From: Mangrovibacterium diazotrophicum
Lineage (GTDB): Bacteria > Bacteroidota > Bacteroidia > Bacteroidales > Prolixibacteraceae
Assembly (NCBI RefSeq): GCF_003610535.1
Contig: NZ_RAPN01000001.1
Location: forward strand, 62,001-126,000
DNA: 64,000 nt
Reading direction: 5' to 3'
Within the stretch, counting starts at the first letter, position 1; each line of letters begins with the position of its first letter. Below are positions 16,297 to 25,757 of this stretch, in pieces. The notes below the pieces were generated by a model that saw only the letters and a list, made by a program, of their open reading frames with translations, had not been told where the DNA came from and searched no databases. The translations under genes and the position numbers were made by a program.

Positions 16297-17517
16297 CTAA
16301 GACAATTCTTCGAATGTTTTTTTGATTCGTCCAAGCGCATCAAGCATTTGCTCTTCAGTGATGATTAAAGGAGGTGTGAAGCGAATGATGTGTTCGTGGG
16401 TTGGTTTCGCCAAAATCCCATTTTCCTTAAGAGCCAGGCAAACGTCCCAGGCTGTTTTGCCGTTTGTCGGTTTGATGACAATCGCATTCAACAATCCTTT
16501 GCCCCGAACAAGCTGGATAAACTCTGATTTTACCGCTTGCATTTCGCTACGGAATAGTTCGCCCATGCGGGTGGCATTTTCAGCCAGCTTTTCTTCCTGC
16601 AAAACTTCCAGTGCGGTAACAGCTACTTTGGCAGCAATCGGGTTTCCACCATAGGTTGAACCGTGTTCACCCGGCTTGATGGTTAGCATGATTTCGTCGT
16701 CGGCTAGCACACAGGAAACCGGGTACAAGCCGCCGGAAATTGCCTTCCCAAGAACCAGTATGTCTGGACGCACACCTTCGTGATCGCAAGCCAGCATTTT
16801 TCCTGTTCGTGCCAAACCTGTTTGAACTTCGTCGGCAATAAACAGCACGTTGTATTTTTTGCACAAATCGGCTGCTTTTTTCAGGTAGCCATCTTCCGGT
16901 AGATAAACGCCGGCTTCGGCCTGGATTGGCTCAACCAGGAACCCGGCGACATTCGGATCTTTCAGCGCGTTTTCCAGCGCTTCAATATCGTTGTAAGCAA
17001 TGTTGACAAAACCGGGCGTGTAAGGGCCGTAATCGTTGTAAGCATCCGGATCAGATGACATGGAAATGATGGTTATGGTTCGCCCATGAAAGTTCCCGTT
17101 GCAGACAACGATTTTCGCTTCATTTTTCGGAATTCCTTTCACTTTATAAGCCCACTTTCGGGTCAACTTCAGGGCGGTTTCGTCTGCTTCGGCCCCCGAA
17201 TTCATGGGCAGCATCTTGTCGTAGCCAAACAGTTTGGTGCAGTATTCTTCCCATTCACCCAAAACATTGTTGTAGTAGGCTCTCGAGGTCAGGGCTAATT
17301 TGCCCGCCTGCTCAACCAAGGCGTTGACAATTTTAGGGTGACAGTGCCCTTGGTTAACGGCCGAGTATGCGGCCAGAAAATCGTAGTATTTTTTACCTTC
17401 CACGTCCCACACAAAAACTCCTTCGCCACGTTCAAGTACAACAGGTAGCGGGTGATAATTGTGAGCGCCAAAGCGGTCTTCGCGGTCCATGTAGTATTTT
17501 GCGTCTTTTGTTTCCAT
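16297..17517 (-). CDS. rocD: ornithine--oxo-acid transaminase
   Basis: The 406-residue class III PLP aminotransferase matches ornithine aminotransferase in length and motifs. It has the N-terminal [24 protein letters not shown] and [19 protein letters not shown] segments, the [10 protein letters not shown] and [14 protein letters not shown] segments before the lysine, and the PLP lysine in VLGKAISGG. It moves the delta-amino group of ornithine to 2-oxoglutarate, giving glutamate semialdehyde on the way to proline or glutamate. No arginase or proline gene lies beside it, and it appears to be transcribed alone. Confidence 0.93.
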   Translation of the reverse strand: METKDAKYYMDREDRFGAHNYHPLPVVLERGEGVFVWDVEGKKYYDFLAAYSAVNQGHCHPKIVNALVEQAGKLALTSRAYYNNVLGEWEEYCTKLFGYDKMLPMNSGAEADETALKLTRKWAYKVKGIPKNEAKIVVCNGNFHGRTITIISMSSDPDAYNDYGPYTPGFVNIAYNDIEALENALKDPNVAGFLVEPIQAEAGVYLPEDGYLKKAADLCKKYNVLFIADEVQTGLARTGKMLACDHEGVRPDILVLGKAISGGLYPVSCVLADDEIMLTIKPGEHGSTYGGNPIAAKVAVTALEVLQEEKLAENATRMGELFRSEMQAVKSEFIQLVRGKGLLNAIVIKPTNGKTAWDVCLALKENGILAKPTHEHIIRFTPPLIITEEQMLDALGRIKKTFEELS

Positions 17518-17653
17518 AAAATCGTTTTAAGTGATTTTAATGCAGATTTATGGAATATCTGTGGTTCTGCAAAATTCGTTGGTCTGTTGGATAATACTTT
17601 CAGCCCTGAGCAATGTTATTGTTTCCGACCGAAAAATTGCTTATTCATTTAAG

Positions 17654-19702
17654 CTATTTCCAAAACCGAATAACCAGGAGTTCCGCCAGCAGAAACAAAA
17701 TGGCCAGGATGATAAAATATTTCCAAAGTTCAATCACATTTAACGAATCCAGATCGTATTGGCCAATGGCATTTGTTTCGGGCTGAGCTAGCTGGAAATT
17801 GCTTTTTGAGGCAATTGCTTTCAGCTCATCAAGGCTATAGAAATTCATGTCCGATTCCCGACTGCTGTAGTTGAAGGCCAGCGCACCAAATACTGTGTCG
17901 TTGCCAATCAAATCGTAAAAACCTGCTTCGTTGACAAAGTCGGAAGTTGAAAAACGGATGCTTTCTGTTGTTCCTGCAGCAAGCGGAATTTGTATACTGA
18001 AATTGCCTTCGTGCTGTTTCATTGTAATGCTCTCAGGCACGGCAAAAGTTGCATCGGTTTTTAGGTTGATGACTGTGTTCGGTTGTAATTCGTATTGAAT
18101 CGTTTGTGGGAAATAGGAGTGTAGCGCCACGTTGAAAATAACCGGCACGAATAGCGCATTTCGGAAGAAATCGGTGGATTCGCTTGTGAGGGGAAATGAG
18201 AATTGATAGACCCGTCCGAGTTTATAGGGGAATTCGTAAAGTGCGGTACTGCCGTCGTTGTTGGTTAAAACCTTGCTGCCAAGGCTCTGGAAAGGCAGCT
18301 GCATGGGGTACGATTTATAAAGCGACGGAAGGTTAACCCGTTCGTAGTCGCGAGTGAATACATCGCGGAAAAGATGATTCTGAAGATTCAGCCCATCTAT
18401 CTTTAACGGCGAATCCTGAATACTTCCATATGTCGCAACATTCAGTCGTCGCAATAACACGTTGTAGTTGTCAATGTCGGCCGTTTCGCCCGGGAACATA
18501 ATGATGCTGCCACCAGCTTCTGCAAATTTTACAAGTGCATTCTGTAAACCTTCCGACAGTTCCTTCAAATCGATCAGATAAATGCATTGGAAAGCGGAAA
18601 AACGCCCGAGTTGGAGTTTGTTGGAAGTCATTGTGCTTAGTTTGACCTGCTCGTCGTCCGAAAAAAGTTTCTCGATCCATTTTACTGCTTCTGAATTTTC
18701 GTCTGAAATCTCCAGTGCGCGAACTTCACTCTCAACTTTATAGCTGAAATAGAATGCATTGTCGTAGGTAATGGGGTAGTCGTCCAGTTCCAGTCGGCAA
18801 TAATGAATGCCTTGTTTCAGATTTTGATAGCTGACCTCCGTTTCAATCGTCTCCTGTGCTTTCAGGCTGACGGCCTGAAGAGCTTTGAGCGAATCGTTCA
18901 GGTAAAATTTCAGCGGGATGTTATTGTAGGCTTTTGCCGACTGGTTGGTGATCCGCACTTTCAGAAGTTCCGTTTGTTCCTGCAAACGTCCCGGAGTTTC
19001 GAGCCAGCACGTATCGATCAGCAGATTGTCGGTGCTTTGTTGTGCAAATGGAATGACAAAAACTTGTGAAGTGCTATCTGGTTTTATCTCACCGAAATCG
19101 GAGAAGTTTTTTTGAAAATCGGAGAGTAAGTAGATGTTGCTTGTTGTTTTGGCGTTGCTCGACTCGATTTGGGTTTTTAGAGTTGCCACAGCCCGGCTTA
19201 TTTCCATGTTTGACGCGCTGCTTTTCACTTTTCCTATTTCGCTTATCAGCTGGTCTTTCGTTAGGCTTAAACGTGAAACCGGATCCGGGTCGTTGGTCAG
19301 AATCACAAATTTGGTTCCCGGTGAAAATGAATTCGCCAGCTCAATGGCTTCCAGTTTTGCTTTGTCCAGCAACGTCCCTTTGTCCGACAAGCCGTTCATT
19401 GAGAATGAATTGTCGAGATAAATTCCAACGACAACTTCATCTTGCAATCGGGCTTGTTGGTTTAGTGGAATATATGGACGTGCAAAAGCCAAAACGATAA
19501 ATGTTACGGCGCTAATTCGGCAAAGCAGGATGATCAATTGTTTCAGGTTATTCCTTTTTTTCGACTCGTTCATTAGCGTTTTCAGAAAGGCTACCTGGCT
19601 GAAATAAACCGTCTTGTATCTTTTAAATTGAATGAAGTGAATCAGAATTGGCACAATTACCAAAAGCAGCGCAAGCAGAAACAGGGGATCGGCAAATTTC
19701 AT
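17654..19702 (-). CDS. BatA-domain (vWA-like) membrane protein
   Basis: The 682-residue protein starts with the BatA signature: MKFADPLFLLALLLVIVPILIHF, then FKRYKTVYFSQVAFLK and a second hydrophobic helix (IILLCRISAVTFIVLAFARPYI). A von Willebrand A-like region follows with a MIDAS-type DNSFSMNG. The long remainder is probably periplasmic, with a GATase-like stretch (GGSIIMFPGETAD), and a last helix ends in KYFIILAILFLLAELLVIRF. This is the aerotolerance-related BatA family found across Bacteroidota, often alone rather than in the bat operon. The role is uncertain; membrane-stress or protein-quality functions have been proposed for the family. Confidence 0.85.
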   Translation of the reverse strand: MKFADPLFLLALLLVIVPILIHFIQFKRYKTVYFSQVAFLKTLMNESKKRNNLKQLIILLCRISAVTFIVLAFARPYIPLNQQARLQDEVVVGIYLDNSFSMNGLSDKGTLLDKAKLEAIELANSFSPGTKFVILTNDPDPVSRLSLTKDQLISEIGKVKSSASNMEISRAVATLKTQIESSNAKTTSNIYLLSDFQKNFSDFGEIKPDSTSQVFVIPFAQQSTDNLLIDTCWLETPGRLQEQTELLKVRITNQSAKAYNNIPLKFYLNDSLKALQAVSLKAQETIETEVSYQNLKQGIHYCRLELDDYPITYDNAFYFSYKVESEVRALEISDENSEAVKWIEKLFSDDEQVKLSTMTSNKLQLGRFSAFQCIYLIDLKELSEGLQNALVKFAEAGGSIIMFPGETADIDNYNVLLRRLNVATYGSIQDSPLKIDGLNLQNHLFRDVFTRDYERVNLPSLYKSYPMQLPFQSLGSKVLTNNDGSTALYEFPYKLGRVYQFSFPLTSESTDFFRNALFVPVIFNVALHSYFPQTIQYELQPNTVINLKTDATFAVPESITMKQHEGNFSIQIPLAAGTTESIRFSTSDFVNEAGFYDLIGNDTVFGALAFNYSSRESDMNFYSLDELKAIASKSNFQLAQPETNAIGQYDLDSLNVIELWKYFIILAILFLLAELLVIRFWK

Positions 19703-19824
19703 TTCTTCTTGATTGAATAACAGGTTAAATCAGATTTTCGCAGGCTTGTCTCTTTTTGAACTTTCTCAACCATCAGATATTTTCACTGCGAAAACCTTCG
19801 TCTTTTGAAAATACAATATGTATC

Positions 19825-19832
19825 CAAATATA
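19825..19832 (-). promoter_or_regulatory. -7 promoter box for the BatA-domain gene
   Basis: TATATTTG on the minus strand matches TAnnTTTG, with a long leader of about 118 nt. Confidence 0.4.
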
Positions 19833-19962
19833 GATTAAAAGTGCTGTTCCTGAAATAGAAGTCCCATTTATGGAATTCCAATCTTCCATAGTTACCTAAC
19901 TATTTTGTTTATTATTACTCGCAAAATTTAAAACAAAACTGCCGACACTTCTGTTTCTTGTA

Positions 19963-19970
19963 TAAATTTG
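19963..19970 (+). promoter_or_regulatory. -7 promoter box for the MerR/B12 regulator
   Basis: TAAATTTG matches TAnnTTTG; transcription would begin near 19975, about 73 nt before the ATG. Confidence 0.45.
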
Positions 19971-20047
19971 TTTAATCATTTTTATAGAATGATAAACTGG
20001 TTGTTGATTAGATTGAAGTGTAAAAGGTTGAACTGCAAGGTCGAATT

Positions 20048-20932
20048 ATGAATTACTACACAATAAAAGATCTCGAATCGTTGTCGGGAATTAAAGCCCA
20101 CACCATCCGAATTTGGGAAAAACGCTATGGCTTGCTTGTCCCGGATAGAACGAGTACAAATATTCGGTTTTATACTGATGATGAACTGAAACATTTGCTG
20201 AATGTGGCTGCTTTGGTGAAACGGGGTCACAAAATATCGAAGGTTTCGGTTTATACTGCACAAAGAATTCGCGAAGAGGTATTGAAGTTGAATCGCGAAG
20301 CGAGTTCGATGGATGATTTCATAGATCAGCTGGTGATTCATATTCTCAATTTCGATACGGAAAAATTAGAGGATTTGCTGGATACACTTCAAAGCCGGTT
20401 TGGTTTCGAGAAGATGATCACAGATGTGATATTTCCACTGTTCCAGAAAGTTGGAGTTTACTGGCAGATTGGTAGCATGTTTCCGGCGCAGGAGCACATG
20501 GTTTCGAATTTGGTTCGACAGCGTATTATCGTTGAATCGTCCAAGATGAATCATGCGCGTAATGGCAAAACTGTTTTGTTGTTTCTTCCCGAGAATGAGC
20601 AGCACGAATTAGGTCTTCTTTTTAGCCGGTATCTCGCTCAAAAGGATACCTTCGATACCATCTATTTGGGACAAAATGTTCCCTTCGCAGATATTCATGC
20701 TTTGGCCGGAACGAAAGCGGTCGATCTTATTGTGACCGTTTTTGTGAATGCAATGGAAAAAGAGGACATCGAAAAATACCTGCGTGATCTTCGTTCTTTG
20801 TTCGGAAATGTCCCGGTTTCGGTTAGCGGGTTGCAGGTTAAAGCCAAGGAACCCGCGTTGCCCGCAAACGTCTATTTTATTAATAATATTGAAGCTTACC
20901 GCGACTTGTTGGCAAAAGTGAACCGAGGCTAA
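20048..20932 (+). CDS. MerR-family regulator with B12-binding domain (CarH-like)
   Basis: The 294-residue protein has a MerR helix-turn-helix at the N terminus (YTIKDLESLSGIKAHTIRIWEKRYGLL) and a cobalamin-binding pair of domains behind it. Both hallmarks of CarH photoreceptors are present: W139-x9-E149-H150 (the cap over the 5'-deoxyadenosyl group) and E184-x-H186-x-x-G189 (the lower axial His ligand). By family knowledge, dark AdoB12-bound CarH forms tetramers that repress DNA, and light breaks the Co-C bond and releases it. No carotenoid gene lies in the window; its targets are unknown. A light-sensing role is inference; a light-independent B12 sensor is also possible. Confidence 0.88.
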   Translation: MNYYTIKDLESLSGIKAHTIRIWEKRYGLLVPDRTSTNIRFYTDDELKHLLNVAALVKRGHKISKVSVYTAQRIREEVLKLNREASSMDDFIDQLVIHILNFDTEKLEDLLDTLQSRFGFEKMITDVIFPLFQKVGVYWQIGSMFPAQEHMVSNLVRQRIIVESSKMNHARNGKTVLLFLPENEQHELGLLFSRYLAQKDTFDTIYLGQNVPFADIHALAGTKAVDLIVTVFVNAMEKEDIEKYLRDLRSLFGNVPVSVSGLQVKAKEPALPANVYFINNIEAYRDLLAKVNRG

Positions 20933-21042
20933 CTGTGTTAACAACAATTTAATAAAATTTTTCTCCGAGTTCCCCCATGTTTCAGTAGTTTCACGTTTTT
21001 ATTCGAGGGTGTTAAACCTGTCATTTTAATTTGTCTTATTCC

Positions 21043-22284
21043 GTGAAATACTGTATAGTTCCCATTTTACTTATTTCTTCGTGGTTCGCGATTTCGTGTA
21101 CACGCTCATCTGCATCAACAGAAGATGAACCCCGGAGGCCTTATTTGGTTGTGCTTTCTTTGGACGGTTTCCGGTGGGATTATCCGGAAATGTACAATAC
21201 TCCAAACTTGGATATGTTAGCCCGTAAGGGGGTGAAAGCCCAGTCGATGGAGCCTTGTTTCCCAAGTAAAACATTCCCGAATCATTATTCAATTGCAACG
21301 GGTTTGTATCCGGAGCATCATGGTATTGTTTTAAACACGTTTTCTGATCCTGAAGTCGGAGATTTTAAACTGAGCGATCGCGCAGCGGTACAAGATCCGG
21401 ACTTCTATTTGGGTGAGCCGATTTGGGTAACTGCCGAGAAGCAAAATGTGCGAACGGCCTGTTTTTACTGGCCTGGATCGGAAGCGCCAATCGAAGGAAT
21501 TTATCCCAGTATCTGGAAGAAATACGATCAATCAGTTTCATATGAAAGTCGGATTGATTCGGTTGTGTCGTGGTTGAAGAAGCCGGAAGGTACACGGCCT
21601 CATTTGATTATGACTTATTTTGACGAACCGGATCATGCCGGACATGCCAACGGACCTTTTGCAACGGAAACGAAGGCGGTTATTGAACGCGTTGATAGTC
21701 TTGTTGGGGTTTTGGGCGCTAAGCTGGAAAATCTGGATATTGCAGATTCAATCAACTTTGTTGTGGTTAGCGATCACGGAATGGGGCAAATAACTTCGCA
21801 TAAAAGCATTGCTTTGGCGAATTTCATTAACGAGGAATGGGTGGAGAAAATTCGCGGTGGTAACCCGGTTGTCATGCTAAAACCGTTCGACAATTACGTG
21901 GACACCGTATGGCGCGTTTTATCAAGCATTCCGCACGTGAAAGTGTATTCGAGAATGAACATGCCCGAAGAGTATCATTATACCGAGAGTAATCGAATTT
22001 TAGATTACGTCTGTGTAGCTGATAGCGGCTATGCGCTGTATTGGAAATGTTCGAATTTTACAGATGGCGGTACACATGGTTACGATCCGGCGAACAGTGA
22101 TATGCATGCCATTTTTTACGGCGAAGGGCCCGCATTCAAAAAGAACTACGAGTCGACATCCAGCATCCGGAATATTGATTTGTACTCGATGTTCTCCGAA
22201 ATTTTGGGAATCGAACCGGCAAAAAATGACGGAAGTATTGATGGAGTCGCACAATTCCTGATCGATCCGAAAAGAGCAAATTAA
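21043..22284 (+). CDS. ectonucleotide pyrophosphatase/phosphodiesterase family lipoprotein
   Basis: The start is either GTG at 21043 (chosen; it gives a compact lipoprotein signal, KYCIVPILLISSWFAISC) or TTG at 21031. The mature lipid anchor would be the Cys in AISCTRS. The alkaline-phosphatase-superfamily core shows VVLSLDGFRWDY (first metal Asp), the nucleophile Thr in PSKTFPNHYSIATG, FDEPDHAGHANGP (metal Asp and His) and VVSDHGMG (metal Asp and His), plus GGTHGYD near the end. It matches the NPP family, which hydrolyses nucleotide or phospholipid phosphodiesters outside the cell. Its stop overlaps the stop of the convergent YciI-like gene by 3 nt. Confidence 0.9.
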   Translation: MKYCIVPILLISSWFAISCTRSSASTEDEPRRPYLVVLSLDGFRWDYPEMYNTPNLDMLARKGVKAQSMEPCFPSKTFPNHYSIATGLYPEHHGIVLNTFSDPEVGDFKLSDRAAVQDPDFYLGEPIWVTAEKQNVRTACFYWPGSEAPIEGIYPSIWKKYDQSVSYESRIDSVVSWLKKPEGTRPHLIMTYFDEPDHAGHANGPFATETKAVIERVDSLVGVLGAKLENLDIADSINFVVVSDHGMGQITSHKSIALANFINEEWVEKIRGGNPVVMLKPFDNYVDTVWRVLSSIPHVKVYSRMNMPEEYHYTESNRILDYVCVADSGYALYWKCSNFTDGGTHGYDPANSDMHAIFYGEGPAFKKNYESTSSIRNIDLYSMFSEILGIEPAKNDGSIDGVAQFLIDPKRAN

Positions 22285-22679
22285 GGCAACTTAGTTCCTT
22301 TTGCTCCCCACCAGTAAAAGGCCTGCATTTTCAGACGTTTTGCTTTCACTGCGGGATCTTCGCCTTCGAGTGCCAATGCTTCTTCAATCGTTTCTACATC
22401 AAAAATCAGAAGTCCCCGGTATTCGCCTCCGTTTTCAAAAGGGCCGGCAACGACGAGTTTGCCGGAGTCTGCCATCTTATTGAGATGAGCGAGGTGTTGT
22501 TCCTGAATTTTCGCCGCTTCAAGTGAATCCTGGCTTCGTTCGGTGCCCGAAAGCAAATGCATAAAAACATAGCGTTTCATTACATAGGTCGTATCACCCT
22601 CGGTCATACTAAATTCCCGCTGCGCGAAAGCTGATACGGAAATCAGGAAAGCGGAGATGACAAAAAGTAGTTTTTTCAT
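22281..22679 (-). CDS. secreted YciI-like protein
   Basis: The 132-residue protein has a signal peptide (MKKLLFVISAFLISVSAFAQ). It is followed by a ferredoxin-like alpha/beta fold of the YciI/DGPF type: HLAHLNKMADSGKLVVAGPF, GGEYRGLLIFDV and EALALEGEDPAVKAKRL. Most YciI proteins are cytosolic; this one is exported, so it probably acts in the periplasm. No enzymatic role can be assigned. It lies upstream of no obvious partner and 25 nt beyond the stop of msrA on the same strand, so both may share a transcript. Confidence 0.8.
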   Translation of the reverse strand: MKKLLFVISAFLISVSAFAQREFSMTEGDTTYVMKRYVFMHLLSGTERSQDSLEAAKIQEQHLAHLNKMADSGKLVVAGPFENGGEYRGLLIFDVETIEEALALEGEDPAVKAKRLKMQAFYWWGAKGTKLP

Positions 22680-22704
22680 CGGAATTAGATTAGACGGTTT
22701 CAGT

Positions 22705-23265
22705 TTATTTGACGGAGCTTTTCAGCCGATCTTTGAAGATTTTTCTGAATTTCTCCAGTTTCGGAATTACGACAAACTGGCAATAGCCCTGGCCCGGATT
22801 ATTGGCCACGTAGTTTTGATGGTAGTCTTCAGCCTTGAAAAAATTTGTCCATTCCGTGACTTCTGTAACAACTTTAGCTCCGAAGATATTTTCATCGTTC
22901 AACTGTTTGATGATGGTCTCGGCAATTGCTTTTTGTTCCGGATTGTGATAGAAAACAGCCGACCGATATTGCGTTCCAACATCAGCTCCTTGTCTATTCA
23001 AGGTTGTTGGATCATGCGTTGCAAAGAAGACCTCCAGGATCTCCGGAAAACTAACAACCGTTGGGTCAAACTCAATTTCGACGACTTCTGCGTGCCCGGT
23101 TTGACCGGTGCATACTTCGCGGTAAGATGGATTAATGATTTCGCCACCCGAGTAGCCGGATGCAACGTAAATCACTCCTTTAAGTTCTCGGTAAATCGCC
23201 TCGGTGCACCAAAAACAACCGCCTCCGAGTGTCGCTATTTGGGTTTCTTTTTTTGATTCTGCCAT
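22705..23265 (-). CDS. msrA: peptide-methionine (S)-S-oxide reductase MsrA
   Basis: The 186-residue protein has the MsrA active site GGGCFWCTEAIYRELKGV at the N terminus, with the nucleophilic Cys after GGG. It continues with VASGYSGGEIINPSYREVCTGQTGHAEVV, FFATHDPTTLNRQGADVGTQYRSAVF and the terminal GYCQFVV segment. It reduces methionine-S-sulfoxide in proteins with thioredoxin. There is no signal peptide, so it is cytosolic. No msrB is adjacent. Confidence 0.95.
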   Translation of the reverse strand: MAESKKETQIATLGGGCFWCTEAIYRELKGVIYVASGYSGGEIINPSYREVCTGQTGHAEVVEIEFDPTVVSFPEILEVFFATHDPTTLNRQGADVGTQYRSAVFYHNPEQKAIAETIIKQLNDENIFGAKVVTEVTEWTNFFKAEDYHQNYVANNPGQGYCQFVVIPKLEKFRKIFKDRLKSSVK

Positions 23266-23328
23266 AAGTTGAATTGAAATGAGATTGTAAAATAAATTTA
23301 CCCGGGTCTTCGCTGCTCGAACAGTTTT

Positions 23329-23625
23329 TTATTTGATTCTGATTCCGAATCTACGGAGCATTTTCTTTTCGAATCGCCAGAAAAAGACGAATTGTCCTAA
23401 CAGTGTTCCTAGTGTCAACAAGCTCAGTTGATAAATGGGGACGATGGTGACCACATAAACTAATACTTTGAATAGGAATGGCCAGCTTGGATCGAAATGG
23501 ATTAGGTGAAAAACAAACTTGCGAATAAATAGCGTTAGGCTTCCACTGACAGAAAACACGAAGAAGATGACGAAAAGCTGCAAGTTTGAATCGACCTGCC
23601 AGCGGTCTTTTAATTTGTTTAGCAT
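23329..23625 (-). CDS. small membrane protein, DUF6787-like
   Basis: The 98-residue protein opens with MLNKLKDRWQVDSNLQL and has two hydrophobic helices (FVIFFVFSVSGSLTLFI and VLVYVVTIVPIYQLSLLTLG), then a basic C terminus (FWRFEKKMLRRFGIRIK). The KDRWxV start and the glycine-serine pair in the first helix resemble the DUF6787 family of Bacteroidota; the match is from memory of the family. Function unknown. It is transcribed in the direction of msrA with a 63-bp gap. Confidence 0.7.
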   Translation of the reverse strand: MLNKLKDRWQVDSNLQLFVIFFVFSVSGSLTLFIRKFVFHLIHFDPSWPFLFKVLVYVVTIVPIYQLSLLTLGTLLGQFVFFWRFEKKMLRRFGIRIK

Positions 23626-23753
23626 TCAAATCGTTTTTTCAAGGTCACTGACCTTTGATCGTTGATTAGTTGTTTGCCGAGCAATCTGATAAACCTTTTG
23701 AAAGTCGAAACCTGATCACTCTGTTGGAAATAACAGCGATCAACAAATATGGT

Positions 23754-24329
23754 TTAAAACTGGTGGGTTTGGAAAATAATGAAGCCGTAGATGGAAAAGC
23801 GAAGGATACGAAACAAGGCGAAATATAAGTATCTTTTTAAGGGGTACTCTGTGGTTCCAACCAACATGCTAATGAGTGCCCACGGCAGGGGAGTGAGTGC
23901 TGCAGCAATAATCAGAACGGAGCCAAACTTGCGAAATAGTGGCCAGTATTTCATGAAAAATTTTCGACTCATAAATCGGAAAAAGACGGTTCGCTGGAGG
24001 TACCTTCCAATAAGAAAGGATAGATAGCCGGCTCCATAAGACACCCCCGCAAAGAATATCAGGTTGAGTGTATAATGTAGCACGTCGCCGCCATGGTAAG
24101 CCCATAACATGAAAAACTCAGGTGGAAACAGTCCGAATAAAACTTCCGACCCGATGTAGATGAGATAAATAAGTGTTGGATTACTGTAGAATTTCTTCAA
24201 CCAAACTTCCTGGTTTTCTGCAATGATATATTCCTTGAACAGGTAATACGCAACTCCAATCACCAAGGCATAAATCAGGGCTCGTCCCAGATTTTTAAGC
24301 AGAAAACCGGTTTTACTTTGGTTGATCAT
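23754..24329 (-). CDS. VTT-domain (DedA/YqaA-like) membrane protein
   Basis: The 191-residue membrane protein starts at the ATG, with a TTG one codon upstream rejected. It has an N-terminal helix, then a DedA/VTT-type core: YIGSEVLFGLFPPEFFMLWA, FFAGVSYGAGYLSFLIGRYL and the amphipathic FGSVLIIAAALTPLPWALISMLVG. The proline-bearing TPLPW segment is typical for the family, whose members flip or transport lipids or support membrane homeostasis. It is the short YqaA-like form. Its substrate cannot be seen. Confidence 0.82.
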   Translation of the reverse strand: MINQSKTGFLLKNLGRALIYALVIGVAYYLFKEYIIAENQEVWLKKFYSNPTLIYLIYIGSEVLFGLFPPEFFMLWAYHGGDVLHYTLNLIFFAGVSYGAGYLSFLIGRYLQRTVFFRFMSRKFFMKYWPLFRKFGSVLIIAAALTPLPWALISMLVGTTEYPLKRYLYFALFRILRFSIYGFIIFQTHQF

Positions 24330-24399
24330 CAATTGTCTTTCTTATTCCGAACTAAAAGTTACTAATTAAGTCTCAATGGATGGTAAAAATGATTGGATA

Positions 24400-24975
24400 T
24401 TAGTCCTTCAATTTACTCAGCAACCAAGCCATGTTTTCGCCCAGCGTCGCAATTATTTCCATCCCTTCAGTGTCGTTAACCACGTCGCCTTCGGCTTTGC
24501 CAAAAGCGAAATTCCAATAGGATGAACCAGGAATAATCATTTGGTTGATCAGGAAGAAATTATTGATGGTGTCGAAGGTGTGCAGTTGACCACCTCTTCG
24601 CACTGAAATAACAGCTGCACCTACTTTTCTTTTTAAAAGATGGCCGTTTCCCCGTGTTACGTATCCCGCCACGTCTATCAAGGCTTTCATTTCGGTAGTA
24701 ACATCGGCAAAATAGACCGGCGACCCTAAAATAACAGCGTCGGCCTCAAGCATTTTGGCAATGCATTCATTCAAGGTGTCGTTTTTTATATGGCAGCGTT
24801 TGTCCTTTATTTTCCGACACTTGCCGCACGCGGTACACCCGTGAACAGGTTTCCCACCCAGTTGAAATATTTCAGTTTGAAATCCAGCTTCTTCTAAAGG
24901 TTTAAATGCCGTCTCCAGCAATATTTTTGTGTTGCCGTTTCGTCGCGGACTACCGTTGATGCCAAGTATTTTCAT
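24400..24975 (-). CDS. flavodoxin-family iron-sulfur flavoprotein / NAD(P)H-dependent oxidoreductase
   Basis: The 191-residue protein starts with the FMN-phosphate loop ILGINGSPRRNGNT. It has a four-Cys stretch (HGCTACGKCRKIKDKRC) typical of archaeal-type iron-sulfur flavoproteins and then the flavin loop AVILGSPVYFADVTTEMKALID. It probably binds FMN and perhaps a [4Fe-4S] cluster and transfers electrons in the cytosol. The partner is unknown. The DUF4159 gene ends 18 nt upstream on the same strand, so the two are probably co-transcribed. Confidence 0.87.
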   Translation of the reverse strand: MKILGINGSPRRNGNTKILLETAFKPLEEAGFQTEIFQLGGKPVHGCTACGKCRKIKDKRCHIKNDTLNECIAKMLEADAVILGSPVYFADVTTEMKALIDVAGYVTRGNGHLLKRKVGAAVISVRRGGQLHTFDTINNFFLINQMIIPGSSYWNFAFGKAEGDVVNDTEGMEIIATLGENMAWLLSKLKD

Positions 24976-24993
24976 AAGAATGGTTGCTGATTT

Positions 24994-25650
24994 TTAGTTG
25001 CTGAATACATAGGAAACGATGTTTGCACCCATTTCGAGTGCTTTTTTGCGCACTTCGGGACTATCTCCATGCACAGCCGGATCTTCCCAGCCATCGCTGA
25101 TATCTGATTCGTACGTGTAAAGACACACCAGTTTATTGTCAATGAAAAGCCCGAATGCTTGCGCCCGTTTGCCGTCGTGCTCATGTATTTTGGGAAGACC
25201 TTCAGGGAAGTCAAATTTTTGATGGAAAATAGGGTGGCTGGCAGGAAGCTCAACAAATTCCTGTTCCGGAAAAATCTTTTTCATTTCGCGCCGAATATAG
25301 GTATCCAGCCCGTAATTATCGTCGATATGCAGAAACCCGCCTGATTCGAAATAAAGTTTTAGATTCCGGCATTCGTCGGGCGTGAAAATCACATTGCCGT
25401 GACCAGTGAGATGCAGCATGGGGTAATTGAATATTTCGGGGCTGCCTGGCTCAACGGTTCCCGGATCGCTGGCAAAGTTGGTATTCAATTCGCGGTTGCA
25501 AAAGCTCATGAGATTGGGAAGAGCAGTTGGGTCGCCATACCAGTCTCCGCCACCATTGTATTTCAATAGGCCGATCTTCAGGGTCGATTCCTGCGCCCAA
25601 CCCAAGTTAATCGACAAAAAAAAGGCGGTAAAAAAAAGCAATTGTTTCAT
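24994..25650 (-). CDS. exported DUF4159-domain protein
   Basis: The 218-residue protein has a signal peptide (MKQLLFFTAFFLSINLGWAQ) and a full DUF4159 domain. It has the GDWYGDPTALPNLMSFCNREL start, PMLHLTGHGNVIFTPDE, ESGGFLHIDDNYG and the GWEDPAVHGDSPEVRKKALEMGANIVSYVF end. The fold resembles a glutamine-amidotransferase-like alpha/beta domain. In Bacteroidota and Planctomycetes it is found with MoxR/BatA-type genes; here a BatA-domain gene lies 5 kb away. Function unknown. A -7 box is present at 25669-25676. Confidence 0.85.
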   Translation of the reverse strand: MKQLLFFTAFFLSINLGWAQESTLKIGLLKYNGGGDWYGDPTALPNLMSFCNRELNTNFASDPGTVEPGSPEIFNYPMLHLTGHGNVIFTPDECRNLKLYFESGGFLHIDDNYGLDTYIRREMKKIFPEQEFVELPASHPIFHQKFDFPEGLPKIHEHDGKRAQAFGLFIDNKLVCLYTYESDISDGWEDPAVHGDSPEVRKKALEMGANIVSYVFSN

Positions 25651-25668
25651 TGTTTATCGGCTGAAACT

Positions 25669-25676
25669 CAAAGATA
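25669..25676 (-). promoter_or_regulatory. -7 promoter box for the DUF4159 gene
   Basis: TATCTTTG on the minus strand matches TAnnTTTG, with a leader of about 14 nt. Confidence 0.45.
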
Positions 25677-25757
25677 GCAAGAAAAGGCTTGTTTCAAATA
25701 ATGTTAAAGGATAAGCCGGAACATTAATTTGAAAAAACTAATTCGGGCGAAAGCTGT

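Larger units (their letters stand above)
19703..20047. other. intergenic region between divergent BatA-domain and MerR genes
   Basis: No gene is seen. The region is AT-rich and contains one TAnnTTTG box on each strand (19825-19832 on minus, 19963-19970 on plus), consistent with divergent promoters. Confidence 0.6.

Noticed and set aside
23351-23629. Alternative frame over the DUF6787-like gene
   Set aside because: The other frame has hydrophobic helices and a coherent start; this one is basic and featureless.
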